Shown here: positions 1-13,941 of the stretch, in pieces | Numbering within the stretch: the first letter of the stretch is position 1 | Layout of the letters: each line of letters begins with the position of its first letter | Origin: Chromera velia | Lineage: Eukaryota; Sar; Chromeraceae | Reading direction: 5' to 3' | NCBI GenBank assembly: GCA_018398765.1 | Contig: JAHBMJ010005883.1 | Coordinates: 1-55,000 of the forward strand | DNA length: 55,000 nucleotides | Notes under the pieces: model-generated | The model's database searches: none | What the model was told of the DNA's origin: nothing | The model's input: only the letters and a program-made list of their open reading frames with translations | Program-made: the position numbers and the translations under genes

Positions 1-2556
1 ATAAACAAAAGAGGTGATACCAGTTTCTTTTTTCTTTTAACTTAGAGTCTTAGAGACTCACACGAGTCAGCCTTTCTCCCTTTTTCATTTCTTTTATCTT
101 CTATCCTTCTTTCTAAACACATCACGGTTTTATTTTTTTTCGCTCTTTTTTTTATACAAATAAAAGAGTGAATCGATGGTTCTGAGATTTAAGCCGTAAA
201 AGGCCAACTTTTAAGACATTTTTTTAAAATCCATCGCTTTTTAAGATAATCTCTGAAATGATATATACTGCAACCCTAAGTCACCCTATAGTATTGTTTT
301 AGCCTCCTCTGTCTGATTTCAATCTAAAATATACTTTCAAAGTTTAAGATTCACATTGTGCCCGTTTTGCCTTAAAAATAAATTTTCTCAAAATGATTTC
401 TTTTTTTCTTTAAACTTCTATCACAGATGAATGTAGCCACATAGTAACCTAAATGGACTATTACACCACTAACTTAGTTAAGCATCACATGCCTCTGCTG
501 TTTTTTCTTTGTGTCTCTCTTTGTTCTTTTTTTGTGAAAGCTTTTCTTTACACCATCATAAACAAAAGAGGTGATACCAGTGTCTTTTTTCTTTTAACTT
601 AGAGTCTTAGAGACTCACATGAGTCAGCCTTTCTCCCTTTTTCATTTCTTTTATCTTTTATCCTTCTCTCAAAAACATACCACGGTTTTTTTATTTTTTT
701 TCGCTTTTTTTTCATACAAATAAAAGAGTGAATCGATGGTTTTGAGATTTAAGCCGTAAAAGGCCAACTTTTAAGACATTTTTTTGAAATCCATCGCTTT
801 TTAAGATAATCTCTGAAATGATACATACTGCAACCCTAAGTCACCCTATAGTATTGTTTTAGCCTCCTCTGTCTGATTTTAATCTAAAATATACTTTTAA
901 AATTTAAGATTCACATTGTGCCCGTTTTGCCTTAAAAATAAATTTTCTCAAAATGATTTCTTTTTTTCTTTAAACTTCTATCACAGATGAATGCAGCCAC
1001 ATAGTAACCTAAATGAACTATTATACCACTAACTTAGTTAAGCATCATACGCCTCTGCTGTTTTTTCTTTGTGTCTCTCTTTGTTCTTTTTTTGTGAAAG
1101 CTTTTCTTTACACTATCATAAACAAAAGAGGTGATACCAGTTTCTTTTTTCTTTTAACTTAGAGTCTTAGAGACTCACACGAGTCATCCTTTCTCCCTTT
1201 TTTATTTCTTTTATCTTCTATCCTTCTCTCTAAACACACCACGGTTTTAATTTTTTTTTGCTCTTTTTTCCATATAAATAAAAGAGTGAATCGATGGTTC
1301 TGAGATTTAAGCCGTAAAAGGCCAAGTTTTAAGACATTTTTTTAAAATCCATCGCTTTTTAAAATAATCTCTGAAATGATACATACTGCAACCCTAAGTC
1401 ACCCTATAGTATTGTTTTAGCCTCCTCTATCTGATTTTAATTTAAAATATACTTTCAAAGTTTAAGATTCACATTGTGCCCGTTTTGCCTTAAAAACAAA
1501 TTTTCTCAAAATGATTTCTTTTTTTCTTTAAACTTCTATCACAGATGAATGCAGCCACATAGTAACCTAAATGGACTATTATGACACTAACTCAGTTAAG
1601 CATCACACGCCTCTGCATGCTGTTTTTTCTTTATGTCTCTCTTTGTTCTTTTTTTGTGAAAGCTTTTCTTTATACCATTATAAACAAAAGAGGTGATACC
1701 AGTTTCTTTTTTCTTTTAACTTAGAGACTCACACGAGTCATTTCTTTTATCTTTTATCCTTCTCTCTAAACACACCACGGCCTTATTTTTTTTCGCTCTT
1801 TTTTTTATATAAATAAAAGAGTGAATCGATGGTTCTGAGATTTAAGCCGTAAAAGGCTAAGTTTTAAGACATTTTTTAAAAATTCATCGCTTTTTAAGAT
1901 AATCTTTGAAATGATACATACTGCAACCCTAAGTCACCCTATAGTATTGTTTTAGCCTCCTCTGTCTGATTTCAATCTAAAATATACTTTCAAAGTTTAA
2001 GATTCACATTGTGCCCGTTTTGCCTTAAAAATGAATTTTCTCAAAATGATTTCTTTTTTTCTTTAAACTTCTATCACAGATGAATGCAGCCACATAGTAA
2101 CCTAAATGGACTATTATGACACTAACTCAGTTAAACATCATACGCCTCTGCTGTTTTTTCTTTGTGTCTCTCTTTGTTCTTTTTTTGTGAAAGCTTTTCT
2201 TTACACCATTATAAACAAAAGAGGTGATACCAGTTTCTTTTTTCTTTTAACTTAGAGACTCACATGAGTCAGCCTTTCTCCCTTTTTTATTTCTTTTATC
2301 TTCTATCCTTCTCTCTAAACACACCACGGTTTTATTTTTTTTTCGCTTTTTTTTTCATACAAATAAAAGAGTGAATCGATGGTTCTGAGATTTAAGCCGT
2401 AAAAGGCCAAGTTTGAAAACATTTTTTTGAAATCCATCGCTTTTTAAGATAATCTCTGAAATGATACATACTGCAACCCTAAGTCACTCTATAGTATTGT
2501 TTTAGCTTCCTCTGTCTGATTTCAATCTAAAATATACTTTCAAAGTTTAAGATTCA
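1..2556. repeat. Satellite: tandem repeat of about 557 bp, 4.6 copies
   Basis: Five copies of a unit beginning ATAAACAAAAGAGGTGATACC start at 1, 558, 1118, 1680 and 2211, giving periods of 557, 560, 562 and 531 bp. The fifth is truncated near 2556. Copies differ mostly by single substitutions and small indels. The unit is AT-rich with long T runs and contains no conserved reading frame. The array runs off the left edge of the window, so its true length is unknown. Confidence 0.93.
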
Positions 2557-2874
2557 TAAAGCTCCTGCCCTTGAATATTGGACGCACGATTTAGCTTGGC
2601 TTTGTATTATCACTTACTGTATTAGAATTCATTTTATTTTCTTTTTTTCATTTTTTTAATTTTAAAAAATGGTCGCTCTAAGGTGGATGCCTATTGTTTT
2701 TGCCCTATAAAGGGTTTTGTCACGCGCGCGGTGTGCGTGAAAAAACGCAAAAATAAATGTATTTTACAAATTACATATATGGACAATGAGAGGCGGGTGG
2801 GTGGTGTGCCATGGCAAAGTTGACCACAGAGAGGTCTCAAAACGTGCGTCCAATATTCAAGGGCAGGGGCTTGT
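2557..2874. mobile_element. MITE with 30-bp terminal inverted repeats, probable TA target duplication
   Basis: 2559-2588 (AAGCTCCTGCCCTTGAATAT then TGGACGCACG) is the reverse complement of 2843-2872 with one mismatch. TA lies next to both ends (2557-2558 and about 2874-2875), as for Tc1/mariner-like elements. The interior of about 255 bp is AT-rich and has no reading frame. The last satellite copy stops exactly at the left end, so the element sits at the satellite boundary. Confidence 0.75.
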
Positions 2875-3116
2875 ATATCTTACTCTACCATATACTCGCA
2901 TCTGAGATGACTGCGTAGGCACCACCTGTGCAGAAATTTGCATTTTGGGACCAAATCATGTCCAAATCTTACTATAGCTTATAACCAAGTAGTGATTTGT
3001 GCACACATAGTTGCCATTCGGGCCCAACTAGAAGGGACACATAAAAATTTCTCTGTATATAAGTCGGCCCCCACAATTACTCTAAAGCTTTTTGAACATC
3101 ATTTTCCTTCTAAACT

Positions 3117-3869
3117 TGTGAAAGTAAACGACGATCCCATTCCTGGTCGGATTCGTGGAGGGTGAATTCCGGTCCCGGCCTTTCTATTCATCCCTTTGCC
3201 CCAAGCCAGAGAAAAGAGCGATGCACACACGTGGCAGCCCGGCCACACGGGGTGGCGGGGCACCTATGACAGAGGTGTGCATGTTGTCAGTTTTATGGTA
3301 TAGCCTGCATACACTTTGGTGTAAGAAATATACCCGAGGCACTCACCGTGGTGGTGTATGCTCCAGGCCTTCATATTGGATTTAATTAGGCCGATGGTAC
3401 GGTTATGCCATCGGAGGCTTCAAAATTAATTCTGGTCGAATTAATTTTTAGACAGTCAGACAGACGTGCATGACCGTTTCCATCTGTCTGAGTGAGAAAC
3501 TTGACCTAGGGATTGACAGAGCTTCGTGTGTAGGAACTATACTGTGCCTTATGTGTCTCTGTGGTTCTCTTGTGCTCTGAGTATTGCATAAGGCCACCAG
3601 CAGGAGCTTTCTGTGGACTGTAGGGGTTCATAGACTTTCTGTCTGGTGAAAAGACTGATCAAATATTTATTTCTGTCCATCTATATCGGTCTACCCAAAT
3701 ACATTAGGTCAACGTATTCGCTGTGGTCCTCTAGTAGAAGAGGGCCAGGAATTCGGGAGTGCTATTAGCAGTTTGGGGAGTCCTCTAGACAGGCTAGAAG
3801 ATCGACACGGGAGGGCTTAGAGGATTCTACTGGAGGAATCACAAGAGAGATGAGACTCTACTTTTTACT
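3117..3869 (+). repeat. 5' LTR of the copia element
   Basis: Begins TGTGAAAGTAAACGACG and ends CTACTTTTTACT. It aligns along its length to 19201-19958 with about 9 percent divergence by hand count, nearly all transitions, plus three small indels. The 5-bp duplication AAACT lies immediately upstream. It should carry the promoter and the polyadenylation signal of the element, but I see no clear TATA box. Confidence 0.92.
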
Positions 3870-3886
3870 GGCTGAAGGAGTCTCCG
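3869..3886 (+). promoter_or_regulatory. Probable primer binding site
   Basis: TGGCTGAAGGAGTCTCC begins at the last base of the 5' LTR. TGG complements the CCA end of a tRNA and the location is right for minus-strand priming. I do not recognise which tRNA it matches. Confidence 0.45.
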
Positions 3887-3957
3887 GAGGGACCCGTTGT
3901 TATTCCAACAACATTCCCCTTACTGTTTTCCCGATTCCTCACTGCAGGTGATATACC

Positions 3958-6900
3958 ATGGGTCCTAAGAAGGATGCTCCCCACGGGTGCGTTGCGATCA
4001 AAGGTATGAAGGCGAAGACCACGGGCGTCTTCGGCCTCACGAACGATGCAGACATCATCGAGTGGATACGGCAATATGCATATGCAGATGCTGTTGCCAT
4101 TTTCGGTGACTCGGACGAGTGGTGCGGCGGGCTCACCCTCACCAACAGAAACAAGATGGGGGTTAATGTCAAGCATTATGTCGCAAGGACCGAGGTGGAA
4201 GTACTGGAGAAGGTAGTGGAACGGGTGTCCCACCTCAGCTCGGAAGTCTCTGAGCAGCTCCGAATTTTCCAGAGACACATTGTGGACTGTGTTTCTCCGC
4301 CCGACGTGGAGTGGATGAAGAGGTATCTGCAGTGGACCGACGTCCTGAGAATAGGTAAAGCGAGGATCATAGCCATCAGGGAGCTTCTCTTATGCCAAGA
4401 GAAGGAAAGAATCACTGGTCCCCAGTTAAAGGCCCTAAACTAGCAGATCCTCTGCCTGTAGACTCTAAAAGAACCCTCCTCCCTTTCCCTGTCCCGCCCT
4501 GTTGTGTTGTCATCAGGTGGGGAGCTCCATGGGAATGCTCCAACAGAGGCAAAGGTGAAGACGGAGGAGGAGACGGGAGCAAAACTAGACACCTCCCATC
4601 AAGTGGCCGTCCCCGCGTCTAGTGAGCAGTGTCCGGCCTCTGCTGAACGGGGCCAGTAGTAGCAGTAGCAGCAGCAGCAGCAGTTTCGATGGGAGGGTGT
4701 AGATGGTCGGTGTGCAACGTGATCCCGCCCTGCTGGAGAAGAAAAGGAAGCAGTACAAAGACCTTGTGGCTAGGATATTAGGTCTCAACGCCGACTAAAG
4801 CTCTGACAAGGTCCCAATTCTGGATATTCAGAAGGAGGAGAATGACATGATGAGCAGCATACCCAGGGAACAATTTTTCTGAGGGGTCCAAAGGGAAGGA
4901 GGAGTATGCAAAAGAGCTGGCAGCCTGAGCCGAGAAAAAAGAGGTCTTCGACGCTGGGAAGGCCAACAGGGACACGCAGGTAGCGACCCTGCAAGGTCAC
5001 ATCAACCAGGTGGCATCAGACGTGTTTGCTCTCAACGAGCAGGCTGAGAGACTCCGCCAGGAGATAGACGCGCTCTCTCCTCCTCCTCAGGCCAAGGGTG
5101 TCCCTGGAGGTACTCAGCCTGCTGAAGGCCGCCTGCCTTCGGTTTTTCAGATGACCCCCCAAACGGGTAGGGGGGTGTATCCTGGAGTGTCTTCCCCTGA
5201 CCCTGCAACGGTGTCTGTAGGTGGGGGGGTAGGTACTGGTGATGTCGGAGCTTCGGGAGCTCCTGATATCTTCTCCTTCCTGGGAGTAAGGGAGTCAAGT
5301 GGGACTCGGAGGAGGCCGAAGTGTGACCCTGAGGAGCCTCTCATCGCCTACACGCTGGAGGAGATCTTGACATCGGTCCCGAGGACCTTTGTGGAGATGC
5401 GCGATAAGGTCGTGGCGATGATCTTCGCACACTTTTTCAAGACGATCCAGTACTCAATCTCTGCTCTCGTTCTGGAATACGAGAGGATTGCCTGTCAGCC
5501 CTGTAAGTTTGGGACTTATACGGAGCTGCTAGCATATCACAAACGTTTCCTGAACCACCTGGTTAAGGAGAACATCGTCCATGAGCTTGGAATACATGAA
5601 GTACAGGCTCGGGCTCCTGACGGCACACCTGCCAAACGACCTCATAATGAGGTGGTAGGAGAGGCAGACCCCGGTGGACCTCACGAGCGAAGTGGAGATC
5701 ACGAAGGAGCTCCACGCCATCGCTACCCAGGTGGAGACCTTTAATATGTCTCTTGGGGATGCTTGGGACCGGGGCCTAGTCAAAGGAGCTCTCGTCGAGG
5801 ACTTGAGGAGAGAGTGGGAACAGAAGGCGGCAACCCTCGGTATCAAGGACTCGGGGGGTGCCTCGTGGGGGGGCATCATTCCAAAGGTTCCTTTTATGGC
5901 GTTTGCGGGGCCTAGAGGAGTCCCGTAGAAGAAGTCCCCTTCCAAGGCAAAGGGAGGGAAACCCCCTGACTCTGGCAGGAAGGGCAGGGGCAGCTCCGAT
6001 CGCGGCTTTAGAGGCGGTAAGCAGGGGGTTCCAGTAAGGGGGATGGTGGGGGGAGCTCCAATCGGGGGCACTCTTCTATGTCCAATTCCTCTGCTCCCTC
6101 CAGTTGATACAATGACAAGCGGGAAGAAGGAAAGGACCGTTCTCCCACTCAGGCCGTTGTCAACCCCAGGGGCCCCAACAGGAACCCCGTTCTCGATCGC
6201 TATGGTGTTCGGCACCGGGACGGGACCGGCTCGGACGCGTTCATCGGGACAATGGCGAGTCCTGAAGAAACTTCGATCAAGTCTGGTCAGTGGGATGGAG
6301 AGTTTGGGTCCTTGTGGGACAAGGCGTGTTGGGACCATTCCAGCAGGAAGAGCTTTTCCCACGGGTACCGCATGCATGGGGCAGTGTCTGAGATGCAACC
6401 ATCTGGACGGGCATGCAGAGTGGGGAGGCCATGGGGCCTGTCCTTGAATTCGGAAGAAAGACGGCTGCCCAGCGTGCAAAACGATGGGCCATGCTCCCAA
6501 CAACTGCCCTGACGAGAACGCGAAGAAGCGATGGATGATAAAGCAGATGGACAAGACCGGACAGGACAGGGGCGGCTCTGGGGGCCGTCCTAGAGGTCCT
6601 CCGGGAGGAGGAGGCCGTGGAGGAGGCTCCAGAGACCGTTGAAGTTCTCCCTATCCTGGTCATAGGGGCGGTGCAGGGGGGAGAGGAGGTGGTGGGGGTC
6701 GTGGCCGTGGGGGGTATACCCTTTCTCCCGGCAGGTTCAATAATGAAAACTTTGAGAAGAAGAACTCAGACTCCGGACAGGTGTAGCGGGGGGGTAGTAT
6801 CCCTCCTGTGTCCTCGCAGAAGGTTGTTTATAGGGGTCAAGACGATGATGATGTTATTATAGTGACGGGTGGCATCTCACATAGGAAGGAAGACTCGTTT

Positions 6901-7479
6901 AACCTGACTATCCACGCGTCTAAGGATGAAGAGACGAACCCTCACGGAGAGAAATCTCTTGGTAAGGTCCGTTTTGCTGACCAGCTTGGTCTCCCTTTGT
7001 GCTACAAGCCAAGAGCCAAGTACTCACCCGACTATGATACAACAACTTTCCCTGTATGGCACGAGGGGGCTATGGAGCGCCTCTCTGCATGAGATCCTGT
7101 TGGGTCGTACATAAAGGTCGATGTATGGAGAGAAGGAGTCCGTGGAGCCTGGTAAACACTCTTATCCGATGAGCCTGAACAGACAGGCTTAGAATGAATA
7201 GGGTGAGCTATCTTCCCAGTAGGCTTAAAGACTTGCATAATGGTTATACAAGCCTTCCAGTCTGAGTTCACCAAGGAAGGAGTCAAGCGTATCAAAAATA
7301 TGATGGAGGAGCACGACCCTCATCTCCTTGAGCTCATCTCTCGTATATGGGGACTGGAGGACGAGACCACCATGGGTGCGGTGCCCTCTGGTGTGAAGTT
7401 TGCTGTCTATACGGTCACCCAATACAAGATGGAGCTGATGAACAACCTAAGCAGGACCCGATGTCGGGCTGGGTTCTAG
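3958..7479 (+). pseudogene. gag-like region of the copia element (broken)
   Basis: An ATG at 3958 opens 161 codons ending in TAG (4441). Coding-like sequence then continues through several frame changes: a poly-Ser tract near 4660-4690, a charged coiled-coil-like stretch near 4730-5090, a Pro/Gly-rich linker, then one frame from about 5575 to 7479. That last frame carries an Arg/Gly-rich tract and a perfect CCHC zinc knuckle (CPACKTMGHAPNNC, about 6460-6510), preceded by a second Cys/His cluster (CLRCNHLDGH, about 6385-6420). Zinc knuckles of this form bind nucleic acid in Gag. In-frame stops in the final frame include TAG at 5656, 5926, 6784 and 7477, TGA at 6445, 6640 and 7090, and more near 7156-7200. 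Assignment to Gag rests on position and the knuckle. Confidence 0.78.
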
Positions 7480-8440
7480 GGTATAACACTAATAATTAAA
7501 AAAATTAAAAAAATAAAAATTAATTATAACCTCCCCCCCCTAGGGTTTTAAACAAAAACCTACACTCAAAAAGTATGTTTTTTGTGGTTCTGAGCCAAAA
7601 AGAACCACATTGCAACATAAATAGACTCACTAGCTTGTAAATTTTTTCAGTTCTGGCAAGAAAACTGCTAGGTGCCAGGTAAAGTTCCAAAATGTCTAGA
7701 AGGGTGGTTCAGGAACTCAAAACAAAACTCACTTGAACTGGCTGGAACCGACAAAAACCAACTTTCTGTGCACTTTCTATATATTTAGCTGTCGTCAAAC
7801 TGCTCTTCTAACTCTTGAAAGGCTGTCTCAAGATGTGCAAGCTCTTCAGTCTCAACTTTCAGACCATCTTCAATCACAACGGCCCCCGGCCTCATCGCAT
7901 ATATGCCCTTTTGTTGCATCGATCATTAACAAAAGATGGATCCCTATTGCCCTGAGCTAAGCCCCTGCCTCATTCCATCTGTCTGGCCATTGTTTTTGCG
8001 TTCGCGCGGGGACTGGTTCGATTCATTCTGCTTCATTTAACCATCTGAGACTGACTGAGATCATTTATATCATTTGTCTGGTCATGCATGACTCTGATTG
8101 ACCATCATACATGAGTCTAATCGATTATGGAGAGCTAAATCATCAGTTGAGAGCTTGGTTTGGATGGTTCAAGCCCGGTTCTCACGGTTTTGATTGGGTT
8201 TCTTCTGGTTCAGAACAGTTTTAATAGTTCAGAATCTTGTCTCTGTTCTTTTGGTTCATGAACTAATGACCAGAACCAGAAGTGACACCGACCTTAGAAC
8301 CAACTATAACCACTTAGAACTTACTTGAACCTTAGACCTATAGTCTAATTAGTGGTTCTTTAGGGTTTTTTTGCTTTTTAAAGTTTGTAAATTGGGTCAA
8401 AGTTTTATTTTTTCATCAAAAAAGTTGCAGGTCCCCTGGA
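7480..8440. other. AT-rich non-coding block interrupting gag-pol
   Basis: Composition changes abruptly at 7480 to A/T-rich DNA with no reading frame, and returns to gag-pol-like composition near 8440. The block has scattered GGTTC and GAACC words and a C8 run, but no terminal inverted repeat or target duplication that I could find. It may be an insertion or an original spacer between gag and pol. Confidence 0.55.
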
Positions 8441-8461
8441 ACTATACATGTAGTTAGAGAT

Positions 8462-10465
<2,004 letters not shown>

Positions 10466-10469
10466 GTGG

Positions 10470-13400
10470 ATGAGGGTGGGGGATACTACGGTGGTGTCCA
10501 TGCCCTCTTTGGGAACGGAGCTGCGCGGAGTCATTATGCAGTTTATAGCTCTGCTCACACACGACGTTGTTGCTATGCTACACAGGTATAAGAAGAAAAA
10601 CGTTCAAGGGGAACGTTTTACTGTGCTGCAGGTTCACTTTGAATATCTGCAGACGCTTCCGGACAGCATCCGTCTCTGGGGAGGCCTTCGGTTCGATCAG
10701 GAAGGAACCATCCTCCTGGCTCCGGCGGGTGGAGAACAGGAGGACCCTCGACTATGGAGGACTTCTGTTCGGCAGGAGAGGGGTTTCCGAATAGGGGCCC
10801 GCTACCGCAGGCGGGCAGGGAGAAGTGATCTCAGGCATAGGAGATTCCCTCTCGTCTTTCCAGGAACGTCTCCTGTGGGACGATATAGGGGGATACAGAG
10901 AGAAACACAGTGGCCGGCAAAAAAATTTTCGTTCCAGCTGGCTAATGAGGGGGAAGGCGTCGACGTGGGCCTACGGGAAGCCCCTCGACTGACGCACCTT
11001 AGAGAGGGCCATCTGGAGATTTCAAGCACGGAGACGCAGGTGTCGTCTTCGTCGTCGTCTTCTTCTGCCCTCCCCTCTGCTGTGCCTCCCTCCCTCCCTC
11101 CCATTGTTCCTGCAAAGCCCCCTGCAGAGCCTCCCTCCCTCCCTCCCACTGTTCCTGCACAGCTTTCTGCCTCCTCTCGTGCTTAGGCAGAGGCCTTGAT
11201 GCGACAAGCGGCAGCGGTGGGAGCCCGACGTCCCAGCTCTCCGTCTCCTGCTGTGTCCAGCCGAGTATCCGTCAACTCTAGGGAGTCGCCTCTACCAGAT
11301 TTCTTTGTCCCGTTTGGCTCTTTGCTGTGGGGAACGATTCTGGATCCTTCGGGTCCTGGGGTGCAGCGTATGCTTGGTACCGTGTGTAAGCATATAAGAG
11401 CTCCTTTACGGCGAAGAAAGGTCAAGGATCCAGGCCCAGTCTTTTTCAACAAGCTGGGGAACTGTCTCCTCGGGGCTGACGGGGAGCCCCTTGGGTACCA
11501 GTGGTAGGTAGAGAGGCTTGCGCTCATGATGTACCACCGGGGGGTGTATGATGCTTGGACTCGTCGGTTCTCGCTCATGTTCTACCCAGACTTGGGGGAG
11601 ATCACTCAGAGAGAGGTCCTTGACACCCTCAAGAACTATCTGGCTCCCAGACTGAGAACGGGAGTCAGAGGGGACTCATAGAGAAGTGGGAGTGCAACAA
11701 GGACGCAGGAGGAGATCTAAAAAGCATGTGGGGTGTTCTTTGGAGACATGGGTTTCGACCTTGAGGTTGCCAGCCTCAAGAAGATCATGTTACAGAACCA
11801 GGGCGTCTACCTCCACTCACCTCCTCGACCCCGTCGGATCGAGATCCTAGAAGGGTGGACCACTTCGATAAGTCTTCGAGTCTCCACTGCTCCCGCTGCA
11901 GCTCGGGGCAAGTGTAGGGGGCGATACTATATACACAAGGCGGTCAAGTACATAGACAGGCCTAAGCAGGAGTGGATCCAGGCCGACAAAGAGTTGAGGG
12001 AGACAGACGGGCTGTCCCAAATTGATCCCCCGGGAGCCGAGTATGCCTACTGGACCCTTTTGGAGGGGAAGTTCTGGACAGTCGGGCTGTCCATGGCTGT
12101 CGGCTTTCCTGAAAGGTACTACGGGTACAAGCAGATCGATTTCCAGTCCTATGTGCTTCTGTGTAGCTACGACCCGGATCTAGTCGCTGCAAGCATCCGG
12201 GCGTACACGGAAGGAGGAGATCGAATGATAGAACACTTTCGGGACGTGTTCCGGGAGACAGAGAGCAATGATGATGAGAAGGCGTAGTGCTTCATCTGTA
12301 AGAAGTGCTACTAGGTCAGATGTATATTCTACAGGTCAAAGCACCATGACGATCACTCGTGCCCCATCGTGTTTGAGAGAGAAGACCCCACGGTGGAGGT
12401 CATCCCTCCTAAGGACCCCAGGGATAGAGTCGACAAGAACGAGGTCGGCCACGAAGACCAAGCCTGGGAGGCGTTCTTGGATATGTCGGTGGGTAAGACA
12501 GGTAGAGAGAGAAGGGGAGGGGAAGGGTCCCCTTGCTCTCAGTCTAGAGTCTCAGATGTTGTGTGCAGAGAATGAGGAGACAGAGGAAGACACCTTCGCC
12601 TCTGAGTCTCTGCTGTAGGGTAGATTGAGCAGGTCTAACAAAGACGATGGGGATAACGGGGGAGATCCTCCTGATGGAGGTAAAAGCCACGGAGGCCTTC
12701 CCTTGGACAATTCTCCATACAACCCACCTTCAGGGCTAGCCTTCAGGGGGTTATTCTGGAGGAGACTGGGGTGGGGGAACTGATGATGAGCATGGTAGGG
12801 ATGGCGGGGGAGACTTGCCTCCCAGATCTGTTCAAGCTCTACATCAGGGCCTCTCCGTGGGGGAGAGGGCCCAGCAGCCCGCCTCTGTCTATCTGTTCAC
12901 AGACGATTGCGGAGATTGTCTGGGAGAAGGAATGTCTCCGGGGATGACGGAGACGATGAAAGAGGGGCAGAGTCTTCTACCGAGAGGGGGGCCCGGCGAA
13001 GGGATGAGTCGGAGCTAGAAGACAGGCCGATTAACCCTTCTGCGCACCCGGAGGGCGCAGATAGGTCCCGGTCTACTCAAGGAACTCCTATCCGCCAGAG
13101 GAGAGTTTTGGGTCCAGCTGCGCTAGAGTTCTCCTCGTACGACCGTCAGCCGCTAGGTCAGCCGATGGAGGCCCACCCCGTGAAGGGGGCAGTTGTCTAA
13201 AGAGATAACCGGAGAAAGCTTGTAGCCCTCCATTCAAAGGTGCGTAGGAGCTATGGATAGGCAGACCTCGCACTCAATCTGTTGGTAAGGGACCCCCTCG
13301 CTTTTAAAGTTAAGGAAATGAGGGACGGGAGAGTGAAGCGGTCGTCAATCAAGCACGTGTTCGACATCCGGGGAGGGAGAGTCCCTGTCGAGGCTGTGCG

Positions 13401-13940
13401 CATGATAGATGACCCCGTCTCGCTCCAAAAAGTTGGAGTATGGAGACTGCCGGAGGAAGAAAGGGTAGGGGGTGCAAAGGTTTTTGCAGATGCGGTGTCT
13501 GCAGATCCCTCAGCATCGTTGTCTTCCTCTGCTGTGCCTTCCTCTTCTGCCGTTCCTGCTGTGCCTCCTGTTGAGGGAGACTCACGTGTGTTCTCCGAGG
13601 CTGCTGAGTCTCAACCTGCTGTTCCTCTGAACTTAAGCGGAGAAGAGCGAGCGGAGGATCTTGGGGGTCCTCCTACTGCCGAGGGGACAGCTAATGAAGG
13701 GAATGAGGTTGAGGGAATTCAGCCACTGGGCCCTATTGCGGAGAATGTGGAGACGGATGGTGAGCCTCCATCTCTGGTTATGTTTATGGACGGGGATGGG
13801 TATGCCTCGGCAGCAAGCTTGTCGACGTTCGAGGCAAGCTAGCTGGGCTGCAGGAGCGATAGCAGCTCCAAGGGGCCCTCGGATGAAGAGTGGGGTGTCC
13901 TGGGAGGTCGGAAACTTCCCAGGGCAGGAGAAGGACCCAC
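10470..13940 (+). pseudogene. pol segment between integrase and reverse transcriptase (broken)
   Basis: Coding-like sequence continues in another frame from 10470 to about 12575, with TAG at 11184, 11505, 11679, 12285 and 12312 and TAA at 11718. It then continues in mixed frames, including an open stretch at 13282-13842. It contains a Ser/Pro-rich linker (about 11040-11180) and, at 12285-12360, a cluster CFICKKC followed by HHDDHSC that could bind zinc. The part at 13282-13440 (VKEMRDGR and following) may be an integrase C-terminal domain. A linker this long (about 3.4 kb) is unusual for copia. I do not recognise the other parts. Confidence 0.6.
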
Positions 13941-13941
13941 C

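Noticed and set aside
4660-4690. CAG/TAG run taken as a poly-Gln tract with TAG read as Gln
   Set aside because: The neighbouring frame reads the same DNA as poly-Ser and joins better to the downstream coding sequence, so this run is not good evidence for recoding.
5529-6554. 341-codon minus-strand open frame
   Set aside because: Antisense to the gag frame, which carries the zinc knuckle; low-complexity Pro-rich translation with no domain.
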